Assembly: GCF_002086455.1 (NCBI RefSeq)
Contig: NZ_MVHC01000004.1
Location: 124,001-188,000 of the forward strand
DNA: 64,000 nucleotides
Source: Mycolicibacter algericus DSM 45454
GTDB lineage: Bacteria > Actinomycetota > Actinomycetes > Mycobacteriales > Mycobacteriaceae
Direction of reading: 5' to 3'
Shown here in pieces: positions 1 to 9,542 of the stretch; position 1 is the first letter of the stretch, and each line of letters opens with the position of its first letter. The notes beneath the pieces were generated by a model. The model made no database searches. It saw only the letters and a program-made list of their open reading frames with translations, and was not told the DNA's origin. The position numbers and the translations under genes were made by a program.

Positions 1-1
1 G

Positions 2-979
2 CCCGGGCTGATGCACGTGCGATTCGGTCCGTATCACGTCCGCGATGTGAAGTTCGTCGCCGCGTTCGACGTGGACGCCAAGAAGGTCGGCTTCGACCTG
101 TCCGAGGCCATCTTCGCCTCGGAGAACAACACCATCAAGATCGCCGACGTGCCGCCGACCAACGTGGTGGTGCAGCGCGGTCCCACCCTCGACGGCATCG
201 GCAAGTACTACGCCGACACCATCGAGGTCTCCGACGCCGACGCCGTCGATGTGGTCTCGGTGCTCAAGGAGGCCAAGGTCGACGTGCTGGTGTCCTACCT
301 GCCGGTGGGATCCGACGAGGCCGACAAGTTCTACGCCCAGTGCGCCATCGACGCCGGGGTCGCGTTCGTCAACGCGCTGCCGGTGTTCATCGCCTCGGAC
401 CCGGTGTGGGCCAAGAAGTTCGCCGACGCCGGCGTGCCGGTTGTGGGCGACGACATCAAGAGCCAGGTCGGCGCTACCATCACCCACCGCGTTATGGCCA
501 AGCTGTTCGAGGACCGCGGCGTCACGCTGGACCGCACCTACCAGCTCAACGTCGGCGGCAACATGGACTTCAAGAACATGCTCGAGCGGGAGCGGCTGGA
601 GTCCAAGAAGGTCTCCAAGACCCAGGCCGTCACCTCCAACCTGACCGGCTCGCTGGCCGGCAAGGTCGAGGACAAGAACGTGCACATCGGACCGAGCGAC
701 CACGTGGCCTGGCTCGATGACCGCAAGTGGGCCTACGTGCGGCTGGAAGGCCGCGCCTTCGGCGACGCGCCGCTGAACCTGGAGTACAAGCTCGAGGTGT
801 GGGACTCGCCGAACTCGGCCGGCATCATCATCGACGCGGTGCGCGCGGCCAAGATCGCCAAGGACCGCGGCATCGGCGGGCCGATCATCCCCGCCTCGGC
901 CTACCTGATGAAGAGCCCCCCCAAGCAGCTGCCCGACGACGTCGCGCGCGCGCAACTCGAAGAGTTCATCGTCGGCTAA
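2..979 (+). CDS. ino1: Inositol-1-phosphate synthase, 5'-truncated by window edge
   Basis: Converts glucose 6-phosphate to 1D-myo-inositol 3-phosphate with NAD+, the first step to phosphatidylinositol, its mannosides and mycothiol; cytoplasmic. The 325 visible residues closely match the mycobacterial Ino1 family (about 367 aa): [10 protein letters not shown] near the start, [27 protein letters not shown] and WDSPNSAG are all present, and the C-terminus EEFIVG is complete. Reading continues in frame to the left edge, so about 40 residues with the N-terminal part of the NAD-binding fold lie outside the window; the ATG at 11 is internal, not the start. It lies upstream of a same-strand hydrolase gene with a 57-bp gap. 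The equivalent M. tuberculosis gene is Rv0046c. Confidence 0.93.
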   Translation, partial: PGLMHVRFGPYHVRDVKFVAAFDVDAKKVGFDLSEAIFASENNTIKIADVPPTNVVVQRGPTLDGIGKYYADTIEVSDADAVDVVSVLKEAKVDVLVSYLPVGSDEADKFYAQCAIDAGVAFVNALPVFIASDPVWAKKFADAGVPVVGDDIKSQVGATITHRVMAKLFEDRGVTLDRTYQLNVGGNMDFKNMLERERLESKKVSKTQAVTSNLTGSLAGKVEDKNVHIGPSDHVAWLDDRKWAYVRLEGRAFGDAPLNLEYKLEVWDSPNSAGIIIDAVRAAKIAKDRGIGGPIIPASAYLMKSPPKQLPDDVARAQLEEFIVG

Positions 980-1036
980 GCGTTGACTCCGCGGTGACCA
1001 GGCACGCTACTCGTACTTTTGCCGGGTGAGCGCAGA

Positions 1037-1912
1037 GTGAACGCGGAACTGAGCGACGAGTTCGCCCTGCTGGCCGGCAACGCCGAACAAGCCGGTGTCA
1101 CCGGCCCGCTGCCGGCCGTTCAGCGCATCGAGACCGCCACCGTCAGCGCGTTGCGGTGGGGAACCGAGCCGCCGCGGGTGGTGTTCCTGCACGGCGGCGC
1201 GCAGAACGCCCACACCTGGGACACCGTCATCCTCGGGCTCGGACAACCCGCGCTGGCCGTGGACCTGCCCGGCCACGGCCGGTCGGCCTGGCGCGACGAC
1301 GGCGACTACTCGCCGCAGCGCAACGCCGCGACCGTCGCGCCGGTGCTGCGCGAGCTCGCACCGACCGCCGAATTGGTGGTCGGGATGTCGCTGGGCGGGC
1401 TGACCGCGATCCGGATGGCCGCCGCCGCCCCCGAGCTGGTCCGCCGGCTGGCGCTCGTGGACGTGACTCCCTCGGCACTGCAACGGTATTCACAGCTGAG
1501 CGCCGCCGATCGCGGGACGGTGGCGTTGGCCCAGGGCGACCGCACCTTCCCCGACTTCGAGTCCATGCTGGCCGTCACCCGGCTGGCGGCACCGCATCGT
1601 GATCCGGAGTCCCTGCGGCGCGGGCTGTTCCACAACACCCGGCAACTGCCCGATGGGCGGTGGACCTGGCGTTACGACACGATCCGCAGTGTCGGGGACT
1701 TCACCGAGCTGTGGACCGACGTCTCGGCGGTCGCCGCGCCGACGACCTTGATCCGTGGTGGCGACTCGGTGTTCGTCTCCGCCGACGATGTCGCCGAATA
1801 CGCTCGGCGCTCACCGGGCCTGACAACCCACGTCGTGGCCGGCTCCGGACATTCGGTACAAAGCGACCAGCCGCGCGCTCTGGTCGAGCTGCTGCGCCGG
1901 ACGCTACCGTGA
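1037..1912 (+). CDS. Alpha/beta hydrolase (Rv0045c-like)
   Basis: Predicted cytoplasmic serine hydrolase or esterase of unknown natural substrate. The fold signature is clear: HGG oxyanion-type loop (FLHGGAQNAHTW), a nucleophile elbow GMSLGG, an Asp-bearing region around TLIRGGDS, and a catalytic His in SGHSVQSDQP near the end. About 291 aa from the GTG at 1037; a TTG at 1019 is in frame but less likely. The family is large and the position matches Rv0045c of M. tuberculosis, which is described as an ester hydrolase. Its stop overlaps the next gene's start as GTGA, so translational coupling with the downstream oxidoreductase is likely. Function beyond hydrolase is inference. Confidence 0.85.
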   Translation: MNAELSDEFALLAGNAEQAGVTGPLPAVQRIETATVSALRWGTEPPRVVFLHGGAQNAHTWDTVILGLGQPALAVDLPGHGRSAWRDDGDYSPQRNAATVAPVLRELAPTAELVVGMSLGGLTAIRMAAAAPELVRRLALVDVTPSALQRYSQLSAADRGTVALAQGDRTFPDFESMLAVTRLAAPHRDPESLRRGLFHNTRQLPDGRWTWRYDTIRSVGDFTELWTDVSAVAAPTTLIRGGDSVFVSADDVAEYARRSPGLTTHVVAGSGHSVQSDQPRALVELLRRTLP

Positions 1913-2703
1913 CTGAGGTGAGGCCCATCCGAATCGGCGTGCAGCTGCACCCCCAGCACGCCGCGCAATACGGTGCGATCCGCGACGCGGTCCGGCGGTG
2001 CGAAGACCTCGGTGTCGACATCGCACTCAACTGGGATCACTTCTTCCCGCTCTACGGCGATCCCGACGGGCCCCATTTCGAATGCTGGACCATGCTGGGC
2101 GCCTGGGCCGAACAGACCTCGCGGATCCAGATCGGCGCGCTGGTGACGTGCAACTCCTACCGCAACCCGGAGCTGCTCGCCGACATGGCCCGCACCGTCG
2201 ACCACATCGGCGACGGCCGGCTGATCCTGGGCATCGGTTCGGGCTGGAAGGACCGGGACTACCACGAATACGGCTACGAATTCGGTACCGCCGGCAGCCG
2301 GCTCGACGACCTGGCCGCCGCGCTGCCGCGAATCAAGTCCCGGCTGTCCCAGCTCAATCCGCCTCCCACCCGGCACATTCCGTTGCTGATCGGAGGGGGC
2401 GGCGAGCGCAAGACGCTACGCCTGGTCGCCGAGCACGCCGACATGTGGCACAGCTTCACCGACGCCGACACCTACCCGCACAAGGCGGCCATACTCGCCG
2501 AACACTGCGCCGCGCTGGGCCGCGACCCCGCCACGATCGAACATTCGACCGCGCTGGGCAACGACCACACCGAAGCGGAGTTGCTCGCCGCGGCGGACTC
2601 GATGGCCGAACTCGGGGTGAGCCTGCTGACCGTCGGTAGTAGCGGACCGGACTACGACCTGACCGCCGCCGAGGCGCTGTGCCGATGGCGCGACCAGCGA
2701 TAA
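1909..2703 (+). CDS. LLM-class (probably F420-dependent) oxidoreductase
   Basis: Luciferase-like monooxygenase fold enzyme of 264 aa. In mycobacteria this subgroup (Rv0044c-like) generally uses coenzyme F420. The TIM-barrel pattern is visible: RIGVQLHPQHA at strand 1, NWDHFFPLYGDP, GALVTCNSYRNPELLADMARTVDHI and GIGSGWKDRDYHEYGYEFG, the usual cofactor and substrate loop. The GTG start at 1909 was chosen because it forms a GTGA overlap with the hydrolase stop and gives a normal family length; the longer open frame upstream is antisense-free filler of high-GC DNA. The substrate is unknown. The 3' end overlaps the start of the transporter gene by about 20 nt. Confidence 0.87.
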   Translation: MTEVRPIRIGVQLHPQHAAQYGAIRDAVRRCEDLGVDIALNWDHFFPLYGDPDGPHFECWTMLGAWAEQTSRIQIGALVTCNSYRNPELLADMARTVDHIGDGRLILGIGSGWKDRDYHEYGYEFGTAGSRLDDLAAALPRIKSRLSQLNPPPTRHIPLLIGGGGERKTLRLVAEHADMWHSFTDADTYPHKAAILAEHCAALGRDPATIEHSTALGNDHTEAELLAAADSMAELGVSLLTVGSSGPDYDLTAAEALCRWRDQR

Positions 2704-4466
2704 AACTGGCGGCGATTCTCGCCACCTGGATGATCGTGGGCGGTCTGGCAACGGCGCCGTCCGCCGGTGCCGCCCCTGACCTGTGCGCACCGCCCGGGGA
2801 GCAGGCGGCGGTCACGCTGCCAGTCAAGCTGGCCACCGCCAAACGTCCGCGCGAGGACAAATACACCACGGCCGGCGTGGATCCGCTCAACTCGATCGAC
2901 GTGACCAAGCTGGGTCTGGTCACGCCCGGGGTGCTCACCGTCGGCACCCTGACCGAGAGCCCCCCGACGAACTGCATCAACGCCGCGGGACGCTACACCG
3001 GGTTCGACAATGAACTGCTCCGCGCCATCGCCAAGAAACTCGGTCTGCGGATCCAGTTCGTCGGCACCGACTTCTTCGGGCTGCTGGCCCAGGTGGAGTC
3101 CGGGCGCTTCGACGTCGGATCGGCGTCGATCAACGCCACCGACGAGCGTCGTCGCACCGTCGGCTTCACCAACGGCTACGACTTCGGTTACATGGCCCTG
3201 GTCGTCCCGGCCGGCTCGGAGATCACCGGGTTCGACAACCTGACCGACGGGCGGCGGATCGGCGTGGTGCAGGGCACCGTCGAGGACGCCTACGTCGTCG
3301 ACACCCTCGAGGTGGAGCCGGTGCGGTTCCCGGACTCGATCACGCTGTACGCCAGTTTGAAAAGCCGCCAGGTCGACGCCTGGGTGGCGCCGTCGCTGAC
3401 CGCGCTGAACCTGCTGCGGCCGGGAGATCCGGCGCAGATCGCCGGTTACACGTTCAGCCCCGCCGGTTTCGAGGCGTACGCGGTGGCCAAGGAGAACCGG
3501 GCGCTGATATCGGCGCTGAACTCCGGCCTGGATGCGGTGATCGCCGACGGCACCTGGCCGCAGCTCTACACCGATTGGGTGCCCCGGCCGCTGCCACCGG
3601 ACTGGCAACCGGGCTCGAAGTCGGCGGCCACCCCGCATCTGCCGGACTTCGCGGCGATCGCGGCGCGCAACCACAAGGCCGATCCGGAGCACTACGAACC
3701 CAAATCGACACTGGCACAATTGCGCGACTCCTTCTTCGACTGGCAGCTGTACCGCGAAGCGCTGCCGGATCTGCTCAAGACCGGCCTGCCCAACACGCTG
3801 CTGCTGACCGTCAGCGGCGGCGTCATCGGCTTGGTGGCCGGGTTGGGACTGGCCGTCGCCGGAATCTCCCGCACCCGGTGGCTGCGCTGGCCGGCGCGGG
3901 TCTACACCGACATCTTCCGGGGGCTGCCCGAGGTGCTGATCATTCTGCTCATCGGTTTGGGCGTGGGTCCACTGGTAGGCGGGCTGACCAACAACAACCC
4001 CTACCCGCTGGGCATCGCTGCGCTGGGGCTGACCGCGGCGGCCTACATCGGGGAGATCTTGCGCTCCGGCATCCAGAGCGTGGAGTCCGGCCAGCTCGAA
4101 GCGTCCCGGGCGCTGGGTTTCGGCTACCCCGCCTCGATGCGCCTGGTGGTGATACCGCAGGGCATCCGGCGGGTGCTGCCGGCGCTGGTCAACCAGTTCA
4201 TCGCGTTGCTGAAGGCCTCCGCGCTGCTGTACTTCCTGGGCCTGGTCGCCGGCCAGCGGGAACTGTTCCAGGTGGGCCGCGACTTCAACGCGCAGACCGG
4301 CAGCCTATCGCCGCTGGTGGCGGCCGGCGTCCTCTACCTGGCGCTGACCATTCCGTTGACCCACCTGGTCAACGTCGTCGATCACCGGCTGCGCCGAGGA
4401 AGGCCCGCCGACGACGATGATCCGGTCGAGCTGAACCCGGCGATCTCCAGTCAGGAGATGACGTGA
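2685..4466 (+). CDS. Amino-acid ABC transporter: fused substrate-binding protein and permease
   Basis: Polar amino-acid uptake component with receptor and membrane channel in one chain (about 593 aa). An N-terminal signal sequence (MARPAIKLAAILATW, cleavage near SAGAAP) is followed by a family-3 solute-binding domain (about residues 70-300; GVLTVGTLTESPP, GRYTGFDNELLRAIAKKLG, GRFDVGSASINAT). After a linker, a His/Glu/Gln-type permease domain (about 360-575) has several hydrophobic helices and the cytoplasmic EA-loop that contacts the ATPase (LEASRALGFGYPASMRLVVIPQ). Start: ATG 2685; GTG 2679 is an in-frame alternative. The next gene is its ATPase, overlapping by GTGA. It is not at this place in M. 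tuberculosis. Substrate (glutamine or glutamate?) is inferred only from family. Confidence 0.88.
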   Translation: MARPAIKLAAILATWMIVGGLATAPSAGAAPDLCAPPGEQAAVTLPVKLATAKRPREDKYTTAGVDPLNSIDVTKLGLVTPGVLTVGTLTESPPTNCINAAGRYTGFDNELLRAIAKKLGLRIQFVGTDFFGLLAQVESGRFDVGSASINATDERRRTVGFTNGYDFGYMALVVPAGSEITGFDNLTDGRRIGVVQGTVEDAYVVDTLEVEPVRFPDSITLYASLKSRQVDAWVAPSLTALNLLRPGDPAQIAGYTFSPAGFEAYAVAKENRALISALNSGLDAVIADGTWPQLYTDWVPRPLPPDWQPGSKSAATPHLPDFAAIAARNHKADPEHYEPKSTLAQLRDSFFDWQLYREALPDLLKTGLPNTLLLTVSGGVIGLVAGLGLAVAGISRTRWLRWPARVYTDIFRGLPEVLIILLIGLGVGPLVGGLTNNNPYPLGIAALGLTAAAYIGEILRSGIQSVESGQLEASRALGFGYPASMRLVVIPQGIRRVLPALVNQFIALLKASALLYFLGLVAGQRELFQVGRDFNAQTGSLSPLVAAGVLYLALTIPLTHLVNVVDHRLRRGRPADDDDPVELNPAISSQEMT

Positions 4467-5206
4467 CGGTCTCAGCCCGCGAGCCGGTGTCGTTGACCGC
4501 CAAGGGGATCCAGTTGTCCTTCGGCAAGAACGCCGTGCTGCGGGGGGTCGACCTGGACGTGCCGGCGGGCAGTACCGCGGCGGTGATCGGCCCCTCCGGA
4601 TCCGGCAAGTCCACGATGCTGCGCACCTTGAACCGACTCCACGAGCCCGACGGCGGCGACATCTTGTTGGGCGGGCGATCGATACTCGACGACAACCCCG
4701 ATGAGCTGCGCCAGCGGATCGGCATGGTGTTCCAGCATTTCAATCTGTTCCCGCACCGCAGTGTGCTCGACAACATCGCCCTGGCCCCGCGCAAGCTGCT
4801 GGGGATGTCGCAAGACGCCGCACGCGAACTGGCACTGGGACTGCTGGACCGAGTCGGGCTGAAGAACAAGGCCACTGCGCGTCCCTCGGCGCTCTCCGGT
4901 GGCCAGCAACAGCGGGTCGCGATCGCCCGCGCCCTGGCGATGCAGCCGCAGGTGATGCTCTTCGACGAGGCGACCTCGGCGCTGGACCCGGAATTAGTCA
5001 AGGGGATCCTGGCGTTGATCGCCGAGCTCGGCGCGGACGGTATGACCATGGTGGTCGTCACCCACGAGATGGCCTTTGCCCGGTCGGCGTCGGACACCGT
5101 GGTGTTCATGGACCGCGGGAAGGTGGTGGAATCCGGACCGCCCGAACAGATCTTCGACAACGCCGAGACCGACCGGCTGCAGAAGTTCCTCTCGCAGGTG
5201 TTGTGA
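4463..5206 (+). CDS. Amino-acid ABC transporter ATP-binding protein
   Basis: Cytoplasmic ATPase that powers the SBP-permease fusion encoded immediately upstream; the two genes overlap by 4 nt (GTGA). At 247 aa it is the standard size for the GlnQ/HisP group. Walker A GPSGSGKST, Q-loop VFQHFNLFPH, ABC signature LSGGQQQR, Walker B VMLFDEAT followed by SALDPE, and the switch His in VTHEM are all intact, so it should be active. The pair is a complete importer (two copies each of fusion and ATPase). Preference for polar amino acids is inferred from subfamily. Confidence 0.92.
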   Translation: MTVSAREPVSLTAKGIQLSFGKNAVLRGVDLDVPAGSTAAVIGPSGSGKSTMLRTLNRLHEPDGGDILLGGRSILDDNPDELRQRIGMVFQHFNLFPHRSVLDNIALAPRKLLGMSQDAARELALGLLDRVGLKNKATARPSALSGGQQQRVAIARALAMQPQVMLFDEATSALDPELVKGILALIAELGADGMTMVVVTHEMAFARSASDTVVFMDRGKVVESGPPEQIFDNAETDRLQKFLSQVL

Positions 5207-5249
5207 CAGCAACCTGTGCGACCTATCCCCCCTCGTTAGAGCCACAGGT

Positions 5250-5255
5250 TAGACT
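5250..5255 (+). promoter_or_regulatory. Candidate -10 element for the MarR gene
   Basis: TAGACT matches the mycobacterial SigA -10 pattern TANNNT. It lies only about 8 bp before the MarR start at 5264, so transcription would begin at or just before the start codon, giving a leaderless or very short leader mRNA, which is common in mycobacteria. A short related motif GTTAGAG lies 11-14 bp upstream and could be part of an autoregulatory operator. No clear -35. Confidence 0.3.
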
Positions 5256-5263
5256 GGCGAACT

Positions 5264-5776
5264 ATGGCGGAGAGCAAAGCCGAGACCCCGCAGGTGACGG
5301 CGGTCGCAGAAGGCTTGCATCGTTCGCTGTCCAAACTGTTCTCGATCCTGCGGCGCGGTGAGATCGGCGGCGGAACGAAGACCGGCGAACTCACGCTGGC
5401 TCAGCTGTCGATCCTGATCACGCTGTTGGACCGCGGGCCGATCCGGATGACCGAACTGGCTGCCCACGAACGGGTTCGCACCCCCACCACCACCGTGGCG
5501 ATCCGCCGTTTGGAGAAGATCGGCCTGGTCAAACGCAGCCGGGATCCGTCCGACCTGCGGGCCGTGCTGGTCGACATCACCGAGGAGGGTCTGGCGAGCC
5601 ACCGTGAGTCGCTGGCCAACCGGCACGCGGCCCTGGCGGTGATGCTCAGCGAGCTCAGCCAAGAGGATCTGGACACCTTGACCCGCGCGCTGGAACCGCT
5701 GGAGCGGCTGGCCACCTACGGGGCCGCCGGGACGCCCGCGGACGACGGGTCCGACTGCCCGCTGGACTGCGGTTGA
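5264..5776 (+). CDS. MarR-family transcriptional regulator (Rv0042c-like)
   Basis: DNA-binding repressor of 170 aa. The winged-helix signature is clear: LAQLSILITLLDRGPIRMTELA, the recognition helix RVRTPTTTVAIRRLEKIGLV, and the wing KRSRDPSDLRAVLVDIT. The C-terminal helix forms the dimer interface. The acidic and Cys-bearing tail (DDGSDCPLDCG) is unusual and could sense oxidation or metal, but this is speculative. The stop overlaps the ATG of the SDR gene by one base (TGATG), so the regulator probably controls its own two-gene unit. The ligand is unknown. Confidence 0.88.
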   Translation: MAESKAETPQVTAVAEGLHRSLSKLFSILRRGEIGGGTKTGELTLAQLSILITLLDRGPIRMTELAAHERVRTPTTTVAIRRLEKIGLVKRSRDPSDLRAVLVDITEEGLASHRESLANRHAALAVMLSELSQEDLDTLTRALEPLERLATYGAAGTPADDGSDCPLDCG

Positions 5777-6441
5777 TGCCGACCGCCCTGATCACCGGCG
5801 CCGGCGGCGGGATCGGTTCGGCGATCGCGTCCGCACTGGCACCCACCCACACCCTGCTGCTGGCCGGCAGACCGTCGGCGCGGCTCGACGCCGTCGCCGA
5901 ACGGCTCGGCGCCACCACCTGGCCGCTCGATCTCGCCGACGCCGACGCGATCGAGTCGGCCACCGAGATCGTCGACGAACTCGACGTGCTGGTGCACAAC
6001 GCCGGGGTGATGCTGCCCGGCGCTGCGGGCGAGTCCTACATCGAGGAGTGGCGGGCCACCTTCGAGGTCAACGTGTTCGGTGCGGTAGCGCTGACACTGG
6101 CGCTGCTGCCCGCGTTGCGGCAGGCCCGCGGACAGGTGGTGTTCATCAACTCCGGTGCCGGGCAACGGGTTTCCGCTGGAATGGCCTCATACTCGGCCAG
6201 CAAGTTCGCGCTTCGCGCGTTTGCGGACTCACTGCGCAGCGACGAGCCGGCGCTGCGCGTCACCACCGTCTACCCCGGCCGCGTCGACACCGAGATGCAA
6301 CACGACCTGGTCGCTTACGAAGGCGGCCAGTATGATCCGGGCCGCTTCCTGCGTCCCGATACCGTCGCTGAGGTGGTGGCCGCCGCGGTGCGCACCCCGC
6401 CGGACGCGCACCTGCATGAGGTCGTGGTCCGCCCGCGGTAG
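5776..6441 (+). CDS. Short-chain dehydrogenase/reductase (SDR)
   Basis: Classical NAD(P)-dependent oxidoreductase of 221 aa. The Rossmann glycine motif TGAGGGIG lies at the N-terminus, followed by LDLADADAIE (adenine pocket), NAG (VHNAGVM), the catalytic Ser (INSGAG), and the YxxxK pair in YSASKFALRA, then the PGRVDTEM loop. Arg in LLLAGRPSARLD suggests NADPH preference. It is translationally coupled to the MarR gene and convergent with leuS (38 bp between stops, no obvious hairpin). The substrate is unknown; regulation by the MarR protein is an inference from coupling. Confidence 0.88.
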   Translation: MPTALITGAGGGIGSAIASALAPTHTLLLAGRPSARLDAVAERLGATTWPLDLADADAIESATEIVDELDVLVHNAGVMLPGAAGESYIEEWRATFEVNVFGAVALTLALLPALRQARGQVVFINSGAGQRVSAGMASYSASKFALRAFADSLRSDEPALRVTTVYPGRVDTEMQHDLVAYEGGQYDPGRFLRPDTVAEVVAAAVRTPPDAHLHEVVVRPR

Positions 6442-6479
6442 TTTCCTTTCCGCCTTCTTTTCCGCGAGGTCGGCCGGGC

Positions 6480-9356
6480 TCAGACCACCAGGTTCACCAG
6501 CCGGCCGGGCACCACGATCACCTTCTTCGGCGTGGCGCCGGCCAGGAACGCCTGCACCTTCTCGTCGGCCAGGGCGACGGCCTTGATCGCCTCGGTGTCG
6601 GCGTCGGCGGCAACCGTGACCAGCCCCCGCTTCTTGCCGTTGACCTGCACCGGGTAGTCGGCGGTGTCGGTGACCAGATAGGCCGGGTCGGCCACCGGGA
6701 AGGGGCCGTGCGCCAGCGAGGAATCGTGGCCGAGCCGCTGCCACAGCTCCTCGGCCAGGTGCGGGGCCAGCGGTGCGAGCATCAGTGCCAGTGGCTCCAC
6801 GGCCCCGCGCGGAACCCCGTCGCGGTGCTGCTTGGTCAGATGGTTGGTGTACTCGATCAGCTTGGCCGCGGCAGTGTTGTTGCGCAGCGCCGCATAGTCT
6901 TCCGACACTCCGACGATGGTGCGGTGCAGCAGCCGCAGCGTCTCGGTGTCCGGCTCGGCGTCGAGCACGCGGGTGGCGCCGGTCTCCTCGTCGACGATCA
7001 ACCGCCACACCCGCTGCAGAAAGCGGTGCGCGCCGACCACGTCCTTGGTGGCCCACGGCCGTGACATCTCCAGCGGGCCCATCGACATCTCATAGACCCG
7101 CAGGGTGTCGGCGCCGTAGGCGTCGCAGATCTCGTCGGGGGACACCGAATTCTTCAGGCTCTTACCCATTTTGCCGTATTCGGCGAAGACTTCCGTATCA
7201 CCGTCGGGGCCCGGGAGGTAGAACTTCCCGTCGCGTTCCACGACATCGACGGCCGGCACATACGACCCGCGCGAGTCGGTGTAGGCGGCCGCCTGGATGT
7301 AGCCCTGGTTGACCAAGCGGCGGTAGGGCTCGCGCGAGCTGACGTGCCCCAGGTCGTAGAGCACCTTGTGCCAGAAACGGCAGTACAGCAGGTGCAGCAC
7401 CGCGTGCTCGGCACCGCCGACGTAAAGGTCCACGCCGCCCGGATCATCGGGACCGTGCTCGGCAGGCCGCGGCCCCATCCAGTAGGCCTCGTTCTCCGGA
7501 GCGCAGAACTGGTCGGCGTTGCGCGGGTCGGCGTAACGCAACTCGTACCAAGAACTTCCGGCCCACTGCGGCATGACGTTGGTGTCGCGGGTGTAGGGCT
7601 GCAGTCCATCGCCGAGATCCAGTTCGACATGCACCCATTCGGTTGCCTTGGCCAGCGGCGGCGAGGGTTCGCTGGATGCGTCGTCCGGGTCGAACAACAC
7701 CGGCGAGTAGTCACCGACATCGGGCAGCTCGACCGGCAGCGCCGCGGAATCCAGGGCGTGCGGACGGCCGTCGGCATCGAACACGATCGGGAACGGCTCG
7801 CCCCAGTATCGCTGGCGGGCGAAAAGCCAGTCACGCAACTTGAATTCGATGCGCGCCCAGCCGCGGCCCTGCGACTCCAGTTGTTGCGTGATGGCCTGCT
7901 TGGCGTCGTCGACGGTCATGCCGTTCAACGGGCCGGAATTCACCAGGGTTCCATCACCCGCATACGCGGCCTCCGAGATGTCGCCGCCGGCAATGACTTC
8001 GACGACCGGGAGACCGAACTCGGCGGCGAACTCCCAGTCTCGCTGGTCGTGGCCCGGGACGGCCATGATGGCGCCGGTGCCGTAGCCGGCCAGCACGTAG
8101 TCGGCGATGAAGATCGGGACCTGCTGGCCGTTGGCCGGGTTGGTGGCATAACTGCCGAGGAACACACCGGTTTTGGTCTTGTTCTCCTGGCGTTCCAGAT
8201 CCGACTTCGCGGCGATCGCCTTGCGGTAGGCGGCGACGGCTTCAGCCGGCGTCGCGGACCCGAACGTCCAGCGTTGATCCACGCCGTCCGGCCAGTCGGC
8301 CACCGTCAACCGGTCGACCAGATCGTGTTCGGGCGCGAGCACCAGGTAGCTGGCGCCGAACAACGTGTCGGGGCGGGTGGTGAACACCTCGATGTCCACC
8401 TCGGCGCCGTCGGTGGTGTCGGCGGCGAACAGCGCCGCGGCACCCGTGGAGCGCCCGATCCAGTTGCGCTGCATGGTCTTGACCTTCTCCGGCCAATCCA
8501 GCACATCGAGGTCGTCGAGCAGCCGGTCGGAGTAGGCGGTGATCCGCATCATCCACTGCCGCAGCCGCTTCCGGAACACCGGGAAGTTGCCGCGGTCGCT
8601 TCGTCCGTCCGCGGTGACCTCTTCGTTGGCCAGCACCGTGCCCAGCCCCGGGCACCAGTTGACCATCGAGTCAGACCGGTAGACCAGTCGGTGGCCGTCG
8701 ATGACATCGGCTCGCTCCCCCGCCGACAACTGCGCCCAGTCCCGCCCGTCGTCGAGGGTGCGCGTGCCGGCATCGAACTCGGCGACCAGTTCTGCGATCG
8801 GCCGGGCCTTGTTCACGCTCGTGTCGAACCAGGCGTTGTAGATCTGCAGGAAGATCCACTGCGTCCACTTGTAGAAGTCGACGTCGGTGGTGGAGAAACT
8901 GCGCCGGCTGTCGTGGCCCAGACCGAGACGCCGCAGTTGCCGGCGGAAGTTCTCGATGTTGGCCTCGGTGCGGATGCGCGGGTGGGTGCCGGTCTGCACC
9001 GCGTACTGCTCGGCGGGCAGCCCGAACGCATCGAAGCCCAGCGCGTGCAGCACGTTGTGGCCCGTCATCCGGAAGTAGCGCGCGTAGACGTCGGTGGCGA
9101 TGTAGCCCAGCGGATGGCCGACATGCAGGCCGTCACCGGACGGGTAGGGGAACATGTCCTGGACGAACATCTTGTCGGCGGGTATCGCCGCACCGTCCGA
9201 CGGCGCCAGCGAACCGACCGGGTTGGCGACGTTGAAGGTCCCCGCCCGCTCCCAGTGATCCTGCCAGGCGCCTTCGATGCGCCCGGCCAGCGCGGCCGTG
9301 TAGCGGTGACGGGGCGCCTGGTCGCCGGGCACCTGGGTGGTCGGGGCTTCGTTCAC
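6480..9356 (-). CDS. leuS: Leucyl-tRNA synthetase
   Basis: Charges tRNA-Leu with leucine (class Ia, cytoplasmic, with editing domain). The HIGH motif is HVGHPLG, within [15 protein letters not shown], and the KMSKS-equivalent is KMGKS followed by LKNSVSPDE. The CP1 editing domain includes TTRPDTLFG, and a C-terminal anticodon-binding and tail region is present. The GTG at 9356 gives 958 aa and an N-terminus (VNEAPTT) that aligns with the M. tuberculosis protein start; an in-frame GTG at 9398 would add 14 residues. It is divergent from mtc28 (186 bp between starts) and convergent with the SDR gene. Its cognate tRNA-Leu(CAG) gene also lies in this window, about 52 kb away. Confidence 0.96.
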   Translation of the reverse strand: MNEAPTTQVPGDQAPRHRYTAALAGRIEGAWQDHWERAGTFNVANPVGSLAPSDGAAIPADKMFVQDMFPYPSGDGLHVGHPLGYIATDVYARYFRMTGHNVLHALGFDAFGLPAEQYAVQTGTHPRIRTEANIENFRRQLRRLGLGHDSRRSFSTTDVDFYKWTQWIFLQIYNAWFDTSVNKARPIAELVAEFDAGTRTLDDGRDWAQLSAGERADVIDGHRLVYRSDSMVNWCPGLGTVLANEEVTADGRSDRGNFPVFRKRLRQWMMRITAYSDRLLDDLDVLDWPEKVKTMQRNWIGRSTGAAALFAADTTDGAEVDIEVFTTRPDTLFGASYLVLAPEHDLVDRLTVADWPDGVDQRWTFGSATPAEAVAAYRKAIAAKSDLERQENKTKTGVFLGSYATNPANGQQVPIFIADYVLAGYGTGAIMAVPGHDQRDWEFAAEFGLPVVEVIAGGDISEAAYAGDGTLVNSGPLNGMTVDDAKQAITQQLESQGRGWARIEFKLRDWLFARQRYWGEPFPIVFDADGRPHALDSAALPVELPDVGDYSPVLFDPDDASSEPSPPLAKATEWVHVELDLGDGLQPYTRDTNVMPQWAGSSWYELRYADPRNADQFCAPENEAYWMGPRPAEHGPDDPGGVDLYVGGAEHAVLHLLYCRFWHKVLYDLGHVSSREPYRRLVNQGYIQAAAYTDSRGSYVPAVDVVERDGKFYLPGPDGDTEVFAEYGKMGKSLKNSVSPDEICDAYGADTLRVYEMSMGPLEMSRPWATKDVVGAHRFLQRVWRLIVDEETGATRVLDAEPDTETLRLLHRTIVGVSEDYAALRNNTAAAKLIEYTNHLTKQHRDGVPRGAVEPLALMLAPLAPHLAEELWQRLGHDSSLAHGPFPVADPAYLVTDTADYPVQVNGKKRGLVTVAADADTEAIKAVALADEKVQAFLAGATPKKVIVVPGRLVNLVV

Positions 9357-9542
9357 CTCAACAGGGTAAAGGGCGGGGTTTTTCGGCCCGATCGCCACAG
9401 CTTGATATCGGTTGCGTTGCAGGCCGATGAGGGCTTCGTTCCAGGTCGGTTGCGGCCCTGGCGGCGCCTGGCCGCGGCTGGCTACCGTCGAGCCGAGGCC
9501 GGGGCACCATTGCCCGGCCGGTCCCGGAAGGACCCTGAGGAG

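Noticed and set aside
9357..9398. Upstream GTG (9398) as leuS start
   Set aside because: The N-terminus from the GTG at 9356 aligns with the M. tuberculosis protein; the extra 14 residues have no support.
7344..9542. Very long open frame antisense to leuS, joined to mtc28
   Set aside because: It is the mirror of a highly conserved synthetase; the residue content (His/Arg/Val-rich) is typical of antisense frames in high-GC DNA. Only the mtc28 part from 9543 is real.
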